From: an uncultured Planctomycetota bacterium
GTDB taxonomy: Bacteria; Planctomycetota; Phycisphaerae; UBA1845; Fen-1342
Assembly: GCA_900696525.1 (NCBI GenBank)
Contig: CAADGL010000010.1
Coordinates: 62,001-126,000, forward strand
Direction: 5' to 3'
DNA: 64,000 nt
The position numbers were made by a program, and so were the translations under genes. This document shows, piece by piece, positions 34,005-43,411 of the stretch. The number at the start of each line of letters is the position of its first letter. The first letter of the stretch is position 1. Below the pieces are notes generated by a model that saw only the letters and a program-made list of their open reading frames with translations, searched no databases and was not told the DNA's origin.

Positions 34005-36089
34005 TCACGGAGCGCCTTCGGGAGTGGTCTCCGCCCGCCGGGCGTCCGCCGACTGCGTCGGCTCGACCAGGAAGTAGCCCATCATCTCCAGGTGCAGCGC
34101 CGAGCAGAACTCGGAGCAGTACCAGGTGAAGGTGCCGGGGTTCTTGGCCACGAACTCGAAGGTGGCCGTCTCGCCGGGTTCGAGACTGAGGTTGACGTTG
34201 TAGCCCGGCAGCGCGAAGCCGTGGATCGCATCCTCCGAGCGCTCGATGTTGGTGATGCGCCAGATCACGTGGTCGCCCTGACGCACCTTCACGTGCTCAG
34301 GCGTGAAGTGGCTGCGGTTGGCGGTCATGTAGACCGTGACCGTGCTGCCCTGACGGTCGATGCGCTCGTTGCCGGCCTTGGGCGCCGTCGGATCGACGGC
34401 CTGCTTGTGCGGATCCCAGCCGATCTCGGGGTAGATGCTCCAGGGCTTCAGCTTGTCGGCCTTGATCATCTGCGAATAGTGCGGCTCGCCCATGCCCAGG
34501 GGCATGTCGTAGATCACCTGCATCTTGTCGCCCGGCTGGCTGATGTCGATCAGTTGCAGGTTCTGTGGATAGAGCGGCCCCGGGTGGAAGAAGCGGTCGA
34601 TCGACCACTTGTTCAGCGCCACCAGGTACTTGCCGTCCGGGCTCGCCACGTCGCCTTCGGCCGCCGAGATGTGCCCCACGTTGTACTGCACGTTCTGCTT
34701 GGCCACGAGCTTCCAGGGCGGCTCCTTGTGCAGCGACTGGTACGAGCCGCCCAGCGTCCAGCGCGCCACCGCGCTGTCCAGGAACAGCGACGTGTACGCG
34801 TAACCCTTGTCGTCGAACTGCGTGTGCAGCGGCCCAAGCCCCAGCTCAACCTGCGCCTCTTTCACCGCGTCGTAGTTCAGCACCGGCACGCCGTACGGGT
34901 CCGGCGTCCAGTTCTTGTCGGCGATGGCCTTCTTGATCCGCGCCATGCTGTAGACCGACACGTGCGGATCCAGCTTGCCGGCGACGACGATGAACTCGCC
35001 CTTCGGCGCCACGTCGACGCCGTGCGGGCTCTTGGGCTCCGGCGCGAAGTACAGGATGCCCTGGTCGATCGCCGTCTTCAGCTCGATCATGGCGAAGTCC
35101 TTGATCCGCTTGACCTGGCCGGCCTTGAAGACCTGCTCCGCCTTCTTCCAGTCGATGATGTGCAGGTAGTCGTTGTCACGCTGGCTCACGCCTGCCTCGA
35201 ACGGCGGGCTCTTACCGTCCACGTTGCCGACCGCCAGCTCGGTGTTGATCGAGTTGCCGAAGACCCAGCCGTCGCTCTCGAACTTGCCCGCGTCGAACAG
35301 GTCCTGCCAGTACGGCGGCAGCTCGATGCAGAACGACTGCTCCTTGTCGATGCGCCCCTTGGCGCGGTCGAACTTCCAGAACGTCACCAGCCCGCGGTAC
35401 GACTCCTTGTACTGCTCGATCGGCGCGTAGTCCCAGCCGAGCGGCGTGCCGTACTGACCGCCCTCGACCACGTAGTCGGTGTTCGGCGTCACGAAGCACC
35501 CGCCGTGATCGTTGATCGCCAGCGGGTTCTTGACGATCTGCTTGGTCTCGAAGTCGCGCAGGTCGATCACCGCGACGCGCGAGTTGGCCTTGTCGCCGAT
35601 GAAGAGGAACTGGCCGTCGAACTCGGCGTTGGTCTCGCTGATGGCCGGGTGGTGCGTGTCGCCCCAGCGGATCGGCACGCCCTCGACGTCGCCCTCGCGC
35701 AGGATCTCCTCCCCCACGCCGTAGCCGTAGCCCTGCCAGGGCTCGGGCGCGAAGACGGCGATGGTCTTCAGGATGCGCATCGACGGCACGCCGATGGCGA
35801 AGACCTGCCCGCTGTGTCCGCCGGAGGCGAACATGATGTACTCGTCGATGCGGCCGCTGGGCATGAAGGTCTTGAGTGCCGCGAGCACGTCGTCGGGCGA
35901 GAGGTTGCGCTCGCGGATGACCTGGTCGGCGGCCCCGCCGACGCCGCCAGCGGCGCTTCCGCCGCCCGTCGAGGCCTGCGCAGCGCGCGGCGCGCTACGC
36001 TCCTCACCGTTGTCCTGGTCGCTGCGCTCGCAGCCCGCCAGCAGCGCCCCCGCGATTACCGCGATGGACACAACTCTCCACTGGTTCAT
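34005..36089 (-). CDS. nosZ: Nitrous oxide reductase, clade II type
   Basis: 694 residues. The leader MNQWRVVSIAVIAGALLAGC carries a Sec lipoprotein signal with Cys20, not a twin-Arg signal, which places it in clade II. A Gly/Ser-rich linker follows. CuZ ligand segments include GDTHHPAISETN (H146, H147), NDHGGCF, SPHGVDV and EPHYSQMI. The C-terminal cupredoxin domain has the CuA motif WYCSEFCSALHLEMMGY (C658, C662, H666, M669). The enzyme reduces N2O to N2 in the periplasm. It starts four bases before the end of the Rrf2 gene (ATGA), so the regulator and the reductase are coupled. Lengths of clade II NosZ are usually nearer 650; the extra length is the linker and signal. Confidence 0.96.
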   Translation of the reverse strand: MNQWRVVSIAVIAGALLAGCERSDQDNGEERSAPRAAQASTGGGSAAGGVGGAADQVIRERNLSPDDVLAALKTFMPSGRIDEYIMFASGGHSGQVFAIGVPSMRILKTIAVFAPEPWQGYGYGVGEEILREGDVEGVPIRWGDTHHPAISETNAEFDGQFLFIGDKANSRVAVIDLRDFETKQIVKNPLAINDHGGCFVTPNTDYVVEGGQYGTPLGWDYAPIEQYKESYRGLVTFWKFDRAKGRIDKEQSFCIELPPYWQDLFDAGKFESDGWVFGNSINTELAVGNVDGKSPPFEAGVSQRDNDYLHIIDWKKAEQVFKAGQVKRIKDFAMIELKTAIDQGILYFAPEPKSPHGVDVAPKGEFIVVAGKLDPHVSVYSMARIKKAIADKNWTPDPYGVPVLNYDAVKEAQVELGLGPLHTQFDDKGYAYTSLFLDSAVARWTLGGSYQSLHKEPPWKLVAKQNVQYNVGHISAAEGDVASPDGKYLVALNKWSIDRFFHPGPLYPQNLQLIDISQPGDKMQVIYDMPLGMGEPHYSQMIKADKLKPWSIYPEIGWDPHKQAVDPTAPKAGNERIDRQGSTVTVYMTANRSHFTPEHVKVRQGDHVIWRITNIERSEDAIHGFALPGYNVNLSLEPGETATFEFVAKNPGTFTWYCSEFCSALHLEMMGYFLVEPTQSADARRAETTPEGAP

Positions 36090-36649
36090 TGCTCGCTTCC
36101 TTTCTTGAGGTGAGATGGTGGATCGCCGGCCACGCTCGCTGCCGCGTTGTCCGCAGCCTCCGGCGAGGGATTCCGTCCGTCGAGGTCGTCCGCCGAGCCC
36201 TCACGCCCATTAGCCGCCGGCCCGCTGCTTGGGCCGACGTCCCGGCCAGGCAGCAGGTCCGCCAGCGTGCACGTCCGCAGCATTTCCTCGATCGTCTCGA
36301 TGGCCCGGTCCAGCCGGGCCTGGAGCACGCCGAGACCCTGCGGCGGCGCCGCCGCGTCGTTGCCGCGAGAGCCGTGGCGCGCCCGGGTCAGCGGGTCGGC
36401 GATTCTTACGATGGCCAGCACGTCGATCTGCCCCGGGGCCCGCGCCAGCAGGAACCCGCCTCCCGGACCGGGCTGGGCGTGCACCAGCCCGCCGCGCCCC
36501 AGCAGTTGCAGCACCTTGCCGAGGTAACCAGCGGGGATGTTGGTGGCGTTGGCGATGGACTGCGCGGTCCAGGGCTGCCCGGGGTGGGCGGCGAGCCAGA
36601 GAGCGGCGTGAATGGCGTACTCAGCGGTCTTTGAGATCAGCGTGCACAT
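36086..36649 (-). CDS. Rrf2-family regulator, first gene of the nos operon
   Basis: 187 residues. N-terminal winged helix (SKTAEYAIHAALWLA; NIPAGYLGKVLQLLGRGGLV; GGGFLLAR) as in NsrR/IscR. Cys residues typical of the Fe-S centre are missing in the dimer region: the only Cys in that half is in EEMLRTCTLADLL, plus C2. The C-terminus is long and disordered (SSGPAANGREGSADDLDGRN). It overlaps nosZ by four bases, so it is autoregulated or co-transcribed. The lack of Cys suggests a signal other than NO via an Fe-S cluster, unlike the second Rrf2 at 26995. Confidence 0.84.
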   Translation of the reverse strand: MCTLISKTAEYAIHAALWLAAHPGQPWTAQSIANATNIPAGYLGKVLQLLGRGGLVHAQPGPGGGFLLARAPGQIDVLAIVRIADPLTRARHGSRGNDAAAPPQGLGVLQARLDRAIETIEEMLRTCTLADLLPGRDVGPSSGPAANGREGSADDLDGRNPSPEAADNAAASVAGDPPSHLKKGSEQ

Positions 36650-36682
36650 GGTCTAGTTACAGAGTAACATATCCATATATAT

Positions 36683-36710
36683 AACATAACTCGGAACCGA
36701 AACCTGTCAA
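36683..36710 (-). promoter_or_regulatory. Promoter candidate for the nos operon in an AT-rich island
   Basis: On the minus strand TTGACA (36705-36710), 16 bases, then TATGTT (36683-36688). The surrounding 36660-36790 is far more AT-rich than the rest of the window, with runs such as ATATATATGG. Transcription would start near 36676, about 27 bases before the Rrf2 ATG. Further upstream is TTGTCCTGAAACAT (plus strand 36762-36775), a loose match to an FNR/CRP-type TTG-N8-CAA site. Confidence 0.55.
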
Positions 36711-36907
36711 GGGAGTTGTGGAGCGATTTATCTGTGTTTATCGCGATATGATCGTAACTAATTGTCCTGAAACATTTTGCAGATCACACAATCGGAGCGC
36801 GCGGCCTGGATTTTCGGGGGGTGACGCGTCCAGTGATCAGACGCGCGGGGCCTCCTGAACGCGACCGGGCCGATTGGCCGCGCATGCCAATGCGCCCCGG
36901 CTCACGC

Positions 36908-38965
36908 CTACGACCCCGTCTCGAACTGCTCCAGATCGTAGGGCAGCTCCTCCGTCGGCGGCGCGCCGCCCTCCCCCTTCAGGTAGTGATCCATCCATTG
37001 CAGCAAACGCAGTTGGTAATCGTAACGCGCCGCCGCCTTGCGGTTTCCGTGCCCCTCCCCCGGATAGAGCACGAGCCGCACCGGCGCACGATCCAGAAGC
37101 TTCAGGTACCGATACAACATCAGCGATTGCGACGGATGCACGCGCGGGTCATCCTCGCCATGAACGATCAGCAGCGGCGTGCGGGCCTGCTCGACGTGGC
37201 GCAGCGGGCTGCGGCTGGCAAAGAAGTCCCAGTTCTCCCACGGCCACGTTTGCACGTGCACGAGGTGCTTTTCGTGCGGAATGTCGCTCGTGCCGTACTG
37301 GCCGAGCACGTCGCTCAGGCCAACGAACATCACGCCCGCCGCAAACCGCTCGGAGTAGCGCGTGCAGCACCAGGCCGTCGCGTACCCGCCGTACGATCCG
37401 CCCGTGACGCCGACGCGCTCGCCGTCCACGAGCCCCATGCCGACCAGGTGGTCTACGGCGTCGATCAGATCGTCGAACTCCTTGCCCGCCGGATCGCGCT
37501 GGCCGGCCTTGCTGAACGCCACACCGCGGCCGGTGCTTCCGCGGTAGTTGGGTTCGAAGACGACGTAGCCGCGCGCCGCCAGGACCTGCCCCGGGCGCCC
37601 ATACCCCGTGTTCCACCCGTTCGAAACGTGCGCCTCCGGCCCGCCGTGGACGATCAGCACCAGCGGATAGCGCCCGCCTGGCTCGTGATCCAACGGATAG
37701 AGCAGGATCCCCTCCAACTCGACGCCGTCACGCGCCGCGTAGCGGATGATCTCCTGCCGCGCCAGCCGGACCTCCGACAGCCACGGGTTGCTGTTGGTCA
37801 GGCGGCGCGGGCCGGCGTCGCCGTGCTTCATGTAGTACAGCTCGGCCGGGTGGTCCGGTGCGCTGGCGACGAGCGCCGCGCTCTGGCCATCGGCGGCGAG
37901 GCTGATCGAGTCGAGCACGGGGCCGCCCGCCGCCACGATCATCTTGCGGTTCGCGCCGTCCGCATCGACCTTGCCCAGCACCGACCAGACGCCTTCGTGG
38001 CCGATGTACATCACGGTGTCGTCGTCCTGCCAGGCGATCGACGTCACGTGGCCCGCGTAGTTCGGCACGACGTCACGCAGCGCGCCACCGGCCGCCCCAC
38101 CGACCATCAGCCGCCCCTCGCGCGGGTCATGCAGGTCCTCCGCCGCGATCAGCGCCAGCCGCCCTCCGTCCTTCGAGAAGGCCATGTCGCCCAGCTTGCC
38201 CGCGGTCTCATACTGGCCGATCGACCTGCCCGTGGCGACGTCGACGACGTCCACGCGGCTGAACATCATCACGTCATCGACCAGCGGCGTGCGCGACAGC
38301 TGCACCGCGAGCCGGTCGCCTGCGGGGCTCCACGCGATCCGGGAGGCCGAGCCCTCGAGCGGCAGCTCACGCGCGTCGCCGGCGGACTCGGTGGACGTCG
38401 CCGGGCTCACGGACGCCACGAAGACGCGCGAGGGCTCGAAGTCCTCCTCGTAGACCTTGGCCTTGAAGCCGCGCTCGCGCATCTTCTTGCGCGACTCGTC
38501 CACCTTGCGCTGTGCCACATACGCGACGCGGCGCCCGTCCGGGCTCCAGGCGTAGGCGCCGATGTCCGCCTCGTGCTTGAGCACGCGCCGCGCCTGGCCG
38601 CCGTCGATCGGCATGACGTACAGGCAGGCGTGCGAGTCCCCTTCCAGTTTCGCCGTGAAGCTGATGCCGCTTCCGTCGGGCGTCCAGGCGATGCGGCTGA
38701 TGTTCACCTTGCCGGTGATGAACGGGCGCGAGCGACCCGACACGTCCGCGACGTGCAGCTCGCTCCACGCCGGACCGTCTTCCCCCTGCCCCGGCAGCCG
38801 CGGAACGCTCAGCGTGTAGGCGAGCGCGCCGCCGCCCGGCGACATCGCCGCGGCGGACACGCTCCGCAGCCGGGCCACCTGTCCCGGCGTCATGCCATCG
38901 GCCAGCGCCGCCGCCGCCGCAAGCGCCACGATCAACGCAAGTGAAAAACGTCGAAAGCCCGTCAT
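36908..38965 (-). CDS. S9-family serine peptidase (prolyl oligopeptidase type), exported
   Basis: 685 residues with a signal peptide (FRRFSLALIVALAAAAALAD). An N-terminal beta-propeller is suggested by repeats such as GGALAYTLSVPR, PDGSGISFTAKLEG and PDGRRVAYVAQRKVDES. The C-terminal alpha/beta-hydrolase domain holds Ser S524 (TGGSYGGYATAW), Asp D606 (HGEDDPRV) and His H639 (GEGHGNRKA). This is the acylaminoacyl peptidase / DPP-IV-like group, which cleaves short peptides in the periplasm. ATG at 38965 has GGAGGA upstream. It is divergent from the aldehyde dehydrogenase gene; not linked to nos. Confidence 0.9.
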   Translation of the reverse strand: MTGFRRFSLALIVALAAAAALADGMTPGQVARLRSVSAAAMSPGGGALAYTLSVPRLPGQGEDGPAWSELHVADVSGRSRPFITGKVNISRIAWTPDGSGISFTAKLEGDSHACLYVMPIDGGQARRVLKHEADIGAYAWSPDGRRVAYVAQRKVDESRKKMRERGFKAKVYEEDFEPSRVFVASVSPATSTESAGDARELPLEGSASRIAWSPAGDRLAVQLSRTPLVDDVMMFSRVDVVDVATGRSIGQYETAGKLGDMAFSKDGGRLALIAAEDLHDPREGRLMVGGAAGGALRDVVPNYAGHVTSIAWQDDDTVMYIGHEGVWSVLGKVDADGANRKMIVAAGGPVLDSISLAADGQSAALVASAPDHPAELYYMKHGDAGPRRLTNSNPWLSEVRLARQEIIRYAARDGVELEGILLYPLDHEPGGRYPLVLIVHGGPEAHVSNGWNTGYGRPGQVLAARGYVVFEPNYRGSTGRGVAFSKAGQRDPAGKEFDDLIDAVDHLVGMGLVDGERVGVTGGSYGGYATAWCCTRYSERFAAGVMFVGLSDVLGQYGTSDIPHEKHLVHVQTWPWENWDFFASRSPLRHVEQARTPLLIVHGEDDPRVHPSQSLMLYRYLKLLDRAPVRLVLYPGEGHGNRKAAARYDYQLRLLQWMDHYLKGEGGAPPTEELPYDLEQFETGS

Positions 38966-39200
38966 GCGCAGCAGTCCTCCCTCAGTCGTCCTGTTGAAGC
39001 CACGGCTCGGCGCCCCGCCCAATACTAACCGCATGCGCTGCCGGCGTGACCAGGCGGGCGCCGGACGACCAGTGACGGCGTGCGAAGCGGTGGCGCCGGC
39101 GCGTTCCCCCGCTTATGGAAGATGCCGACCTCGTTTAGACTACGCTTGGCCGGCCGTGCCCGGCGGCGCGCTGGCCTGGGCGAACGGCTGAACACAGCCC

Positions 39201-40652
39201 ATGATGCGCGAGGCCGTCATGCTCCGCAGCGACTACCCCTGCTACCTGGCCGGCAGGCCCGAGACGCCCAACCTCGGCCTCGTCGTCACCAACAAGTTCA
39301 CGTGCCAGCCCGCCGCCCGCGTCGCGCTGGCCGACGCCCACGCGATGGACCGCGCCATCGCCGCCGCGGCGCGGGCGCTGGAGCAGACGCGCCGGCTGGC
39401 GGCGTTCGAGCGCCAGCAGGTCCTCGCGCACGTTGCGCGGCGCGTGCAGGAGCGCCAGGAGGAGCTGGCACGGGTGCTGGCGATCGAGGCCGGCAAGCCC
39501 ATTCGCGATGCGCGCGGCGAGGTGCTGCGCCTGGCCGACACGTTCCGCATCGCGGCCGAGGAGGCGGTGCGGGTCCGCGGCGAGCACTGGCCGCTCGACA
39601 TCAGCCCGCGGGCGGCGGGCTACGAGTGCCTCTGGCGGCGCGAGCCCGTGGGCGCCTGCGGCTTCATCACGCCCTTCAACTTCCCGATGAACCTGGTGGC
39701 GCACAAGGTCGCGCCGGCGATCGCGATGGGCTGCCCCTTCGTGCTGAAGCCCGCGTCGAACACACCGGTCAGCGCCCTCATCCTCGCCGAGATTCTCGCC
39801 GAGACGTCCTGGCCAAAGGAGGCGTTCTCCGTCCTGCCTTGCAGCCGCGAGACCGCGGAGGCGCTGGTCAGCGACCCGCGCCTGAAGCTGCTGAGCTTTA
39901 CCGGCTCGCCCGAGGTCGGCTGGGCCCTGAAGGCCCGCGCCGGCAAGAAACGCGTCTGCCTCGAGCTCGGCGGAAACGCCGCCTGCATCGTCGATCGCGA
40001 CGCCGACCTCGATCACGCCGCCGAGCGCCTGACGATCGGCGCGTTCTACCAGTCGGGCCAGAGCTGCATCAGCGTGCAGCGCGTGCTGGCCCATCGCGAG
40101 GTGTACGCGGCGCTGCGCGAGCGGCTGGCGGCCCGCGCCGAGACGCTGAAGATGGGCGACCCGCTCGAAGAAGACACCTTCCTCGGACCGCTCATCAGCG
40201 AAGACGACGCCCGGCGCGTCGAGCAGTGGGTCGACGAGGCCCGCGCCGCCGGCGCCACGCTGCTCTGCGGCGGCCGGCGCCAGGGCTCGCATTACGCGGC
40301 GACGTGGCTGGAGAACGTAGACCCGCGCTGCAACGTGAGCTGCCGCGAGGTGTTCGGCCCGGTCGCGACGCTGGCGGCGTTCGACGACTTTCGCGAGGCG
40401 GTGCGCGAGGCCAACGCCAGCGATTTCGGCCTGCAATGCGGCGTCTTCACCCGCGACATTAACCACGTCTGGCACGCCTGGCGCGAGCTCGACGTCGGCG
40501 GCGTCGTCATCAACGATTCGTCCAGCTTCCGGGTGGACAGCATGCCCTACGGCGGCGTGAAGGACAGTGGCCAGGGGCGCGAGGGCGTCCGCTTCGCGAT
40601 GGAGGAGATGAGCGAGATCAGGCTGCTCGTGCTGGCGAAGCCCGGCGGCTGA
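39201..40652 (+). CDS. NAD(P)-dependent aldehyde dehydrogenase
   Basis: 483 residues, ALDH superfamily. Oxyanion Asn region TPFNFPMNLVAHKVAPA, FTGSPEVGW coenzyme loop, general base E255 (LELGGNA) and catalytic C289 (SGQSCISVQRV) are all in place; FGLQCGVFTRD and SFRVDSMPYGGVKDSGQGRE close the active site. The pattern is closest to lactaldehyde/non-phosphorylating glyceraldehyde-3-phosphate dehydrogenase types. The ATG at 39201 starts the frame; ATG at 39219 (MLRSDYPCYL) has a GAGG five bases upstream and could be the true start. No gene in the neighbourhood fixes the substrate. Confidence 0.87.
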   Translation: MMREAVMLRSDYPCYLAGRPETPNLGLVVTNKFTCQPAARVALADAHAMDRAIAAAARALEQTRRLAAFERQQVLAHVARRVQERQEELARVLAIEAGKPIRDARGEVLRLADTFRIAAEEAVRVRGEHWPLDISPRAAGYECLWRREPVGACGFITPFNFPMNLVAHKVAPAIAMGCPFVLKPASNTPVSALILAEILAETSWPKEAFSVLPCSRETAEALVSDPRLKLLSFTGSPEVGWALKARAGKKRVCLELGGNAACIVDRDADLDHAAERLTIGAFYQSGQSCISVQRVLAHREVYAALRERLAARAETLKMGDPLEEDTFLGPLISEDDARRVEQWVDEARAAGATLLCGGRRQGSHYAATWLENVDPRCNVSCREVFGPVATLAAFDDFREAVREANASDFGLQCGVFTRDINHVWHAWRELDVGGVVINDSSSFRVDSMPYGGVKDSGQGREGVRFAMEEMSEIRLLVLAKPGG

Positions 40653-40771
40653 CCAACCAGGCTGCCACCATCCGTCAGAGCCGGGCTGTCTCCAGGCCGG
40701 CCAGCGCCCGCCGAGATGCCTGGGCCACGAGGCAGTCGTTCACGTTCGGCGCCTCGCCCGCGCATGCGGCG

Positions 40772-42061
40772 TCACCCCAGGACGCGCGGCTCTGGCACGG
40801 GCACGATGAAGCGCCCGCCGCGACGCGCGTATTCCGCCTGTTGGGCGATGATCTCGTCCTTGAAGTTCCAAGCGAGGATCAGAAGGAAATCGGGCGGCGA
40901 TTGGATCAGCCGCTCCGGCGCGTAGATCGGGATGCGAACGCCCGGGATGTACCGCCCCTGCTTGCGCGGGTTGCGATCGACGACGTAGTCGATCATCGAC
41001 GCGTCGATGCCGCAGTAGTTGAGCTGGACCACGCCCTTGGCGGCCGCCGCGTAGCCGGCGATCGTCGCCCCGCCGCGCTTCAGGTCCGCCAGCAGCGTCC
41101 GCAGCTTGTCGCGCAGCGCACGCACGCGCCGTCCAAAATCGGCGTAATACGCCAGGCGATCGAGGCCGTCGCGCTGCTCCTCCGCGAGCATCCGCCGCAC
41201 AGACTCGCCAACGCGCTCGCGCGGCTCGACGAACAGCCGCAGCGAGCCGCCGTGGATCGCCAGCCGCCGGACCTCGTTCAGGAACAGCCCCTGCTGCCGG
41301 AACAGCACGTCCAGGGCCGTCACGGAGAAGTAGCACAGGTGCTCGTGATAGATCGTGTCGTACTCGCAGTAGTCGACCATGTCGCGCACGTACGGAACTT
41401 CGATCACCGCGAGGCCGTCTTCCCGCAGCAGCGTGCGGATGCCCGCGACGAAGCCGTTCGTGTCCTCGACGTGCGCCAGGACGTTGTTGGCCATGACCAC
41501 GTCGGCGGCGCGGCCCTGCCCACGCAGGTCGGTTGCCAGGTCGCGCGTAAAGAACTCGACCAGCGTGGTCACGCCGACCTGCCCGGCGGCCCGCGCCGGC
41601 CCAGCCGCCGGGTCGATCCCCAGCACGGGCACGCCGCGTTCGACGAAGTTGCGCAGCAGGTATCCGTCGTTGCTGGCCAGCTCGACGACAAGGCTGCGCG
41701 GGCCAAGACCCCGGCGCTCGATCAGCTCGAAGGCGCTCTCCCGTGCGTGCCGCAGCAGCGTCTCAGACACCGACGAGTAATAGGGATAGTCCTGGCAGAA
41801 CAGCTCCGTCGCCGGCACCGTCTCGAGGATCTGCAGGAGCCCGCAATGCGGGCTGAAGGCCAGCTCGAGCGGATAGCACCGGTCGGGCGCGGCCAGCTGC
41901 TCCGCGCTCGGGAACGCGTCGGCAAGCGGCATCGGCCCCAGATCGAGCACGGGCTCGAGGCCGACGCCGCCGCTGATGCGGCAGCGCCCCCGACGGCAGC
42001 GCGCCTCGAAGTCGGACGCGGCAGGTGCTGCGGACGGCGCAAGGCTCGCAGTGGCGCTCAC
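40772..42061 (-). CDS. SAM-dependent C-methyltransferase (NDP-hexose or similar)
   Basis: 429 residues in the three-part arrangement of sugar C-methyltransferases (TylCIII/NovU-like): N-terminal metal-binding part with CRRGRCRISG and LDLGPMPLADAF; a SAM-binding Rossmann domain with VVELASNDGYLLRNF, ADVVMANNVLAHVED and the active-site segment YDTIYHEHLCYFS; and a C-terminal domain containing GYAAAAKGVVQLNYCGID. It should methylate a nucleotide-activated keto-sugar. GTG start at 42061, with AAAGGAA nearby, 11 bases downstream of the end of the epimerase gene. The pairing of the two genes points to synthesis of a branched deoxysugar for a surface polysaccharide. Confidence 0.85.
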   Translation of the reverse strand: MSATASLAPSAAPAASDFEARCRRGRCRISGGVGLEPVLDLGPMPLADAFPSAEQLAAPDRCYPLELAFSPHCGLLQILETVPATELFCQDYPYYSSVSETLLRHARESAFELIERRGLGPRSLVVELASNDGYLLRNFVERGVPVLGIDPAAGPARAAGQVGVTTLVEFFTRDLATDLRGQGRAADVVMANNVLAHVEDTNGFVAGIRTLLREDGLAVIEVPYVRDMVDYCEYDTIYHEHLCYFSVTALDVLFRQQGLFLNEVRRLAIHGGSLRLFVEPRERVGESVRRMLAEEQRDGLDRLAYYADFGRRVRALRDKLRTLLADLKRGGATIAGYAAAAKGVVQLNYCGIDASMIDYVVDRNPRKQGRYIPGVRIPIYAPERLIQSPPDFLLILAWNFKDEIIAQQAEYARRGGRFIVPVPEPRVLG

Positions 42062-42072
42062 GCGTGTTCCTT

Positions 42073-43167
42073 TCAGCTCGCGACCGGAACCGGGACGCCG
42101 ACCGGTCTGCCCGGCGGCGCGGCGCTGTCGCGCGGCCGCGGCGTGTGCCGCAGGCGCTCGTCGAGCACCCGGCGCTCGCGCAGCGCCCGAATCTGCCCCA
42201 GGCGCTGGTAGCGCGGGCCTTCCACCTCCGCCAGGGTCAGCCGTGCGGCCCGGCAGGCGCCGTACAGCTCCTGCGCGCCGCGCCGCGCCGTCCACTGCGG
42301 GTGAAACCCCGGCAGCTCCCGCGCCGCCTTCTCGCAGCTCACGCGGTAGTTCCGCTTGTCGGGTCCGGCGCCGGCGGCGATGGTCAGCGCGCATCCGGGG
42401 ACCGTCTGCGCGACGATCTCGGCGATGTCGCGCACGCGGTAGTTCTCGCTCGTCTGCCCGATGTTGAAGGCCTGGTTATGAATCGCCGCGCGCGGCGCCC
42501 GCAGCACCGCGAGAAATGCGCCCGCGATGTCCTCGACGTGGACAATCGGCCGCCACGGGCTGCCGTCGCTCTTGAGCATCACCTTGCCCGTCAGCAGCGC
42601 CCAGGCCACCAGGTTGTTCAGCACCAGGTCGAACCGGATCCGCGGAGACACGCCGTACGCCGTCGCGTTGCGCAGGAACGTCGGCGAGAAGCGCGCGTCG
42701 GCCATCTGTCCTACTTCCCGCTCCGTCAGCACCTTCGACTCGCCGTACGGCGTCACGGGGTTGAAGGGCGATTGCTCGTCGAGGAAGCCATCGCCGGCCG
42801 CCCCGTAGTTGCTGCACGACGACGAGAAGACAAACCGCGGCACGCCCGCGGCGCGCGCCAGCTCCGCCAGCCGCACCGAGGCGCGGTAGTTGATCTCGTA
42901 GGTCAGGTCGGCGTCGAGGTCGCCGAGCGGGTCATTCGACAACCCGGCCAGGTGGATCACCGCGTCGAAGCCGCGCAGGTGCGCCGGCCTTACATCGCGC
43001 AAGTCGATCTCGATGCCCGGGACGTTCACGAGCGCGCCAGCGGGCGCGAAGTCGCACCCCGCGTACAGATCGCTGTCGAGCCCGACGACTTCGCAGCCGT
43101 CCTCCAGCAGCCGGCGCGTGAGCACGGCCCCGATGTACCCGCGATGGCCGGTGACGAGGACGCGCAT
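42073..43167 (-). CDS. NAD-dependent nucleotide-sugar epimerase/dehydratase
   Basis: 364 residues, extended SDR family. VTGHRGYIG (nucleotide loop), [23 protein letters not shown], and YGESK with the catalytic Tyr and Lys (PYGESKVL). [11 protein letters not shown] and [19 protein letters not shown] are typical of RfbG/GalE-like enzymes. A Pro/Arg-rich tail ends the protein. The ATG at 43167 (GGAG eight bases upstream) is preferred to the ATG at 43182. The following methyltransferase gene is co-directional. Confidence 0.85.
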   Translation of the reverse strand: MRVLVTGHRGYIGAVLTRRLLEDGCEVVGLDSDLYAGCDFAPAGALVNVPGIEIDLRDVRPAHLRGFDAVIHLAGLSNDPLGDLDADLTYEINYRASVRLAELARAAGVPRFVFSSSCSNYGAAGDGFLDEQSPFNPVTPYGESKVLTEREVGQMADARFSPTFLRNATAYGVSPRIRFDLVLNNLVAWALLTGKVMLKSDGSPWRPIVHVEDIAGAFLAVLRAPRAAIHNQAFNIGQTSENYRVRDIAEIVAQTVPGCALTIAAGAGPDKRNYRVSCEKAARELPGFHPQWTARRGAQELYGACRAARLTLAEVEGPRYQRLGQIRALRERRVLDERLRHTPRPRDSAAPPGRPVGVPVPVAS

Positions 43168-43411
43168 GTGAACCACTCCCATCGCCGCGGCACAGCGGCG
43201 CCCGCAGGCGTGACGCCGGCCTTCACGGCCTTCTCGCGCAGCCCTTGCGCGACGCCGCCGGTCGCCGGCGCAGCGCCGCCCACGCTAGATCGGCGGAATC
43301 GCGTCGCGAACCATCCGCAAGGCGCAAGCCCCGGCAAGGGCCGGCGCTGCGGCCGGTAACCCAAGAGACGTAATTTGGAGTCGGGGTTCAGCGGGCGGCC
43401 GGCGCCGGCGG

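Noticed and set aside
30899..34129. More than 1000 codons open on the plus strand opposite the nosDF fusion
   Set aside because: The product is low-complexity (Arg/Gln/Val/Asp), no domain; the minus strand has NosD and NosF motifs throughout.
33816..36113. Long plus-strand open frame opposite nosZ
   Set aside because: Antisense shadow of nosZ; the CuA and CuZ motifs are on the minus strand.
36821..38944. Plus-strand open frame opposite the S9 peptidase
   Set aside because: Translation is compositionally biased, with no domain, and the catalytic triad is on the minus strand.
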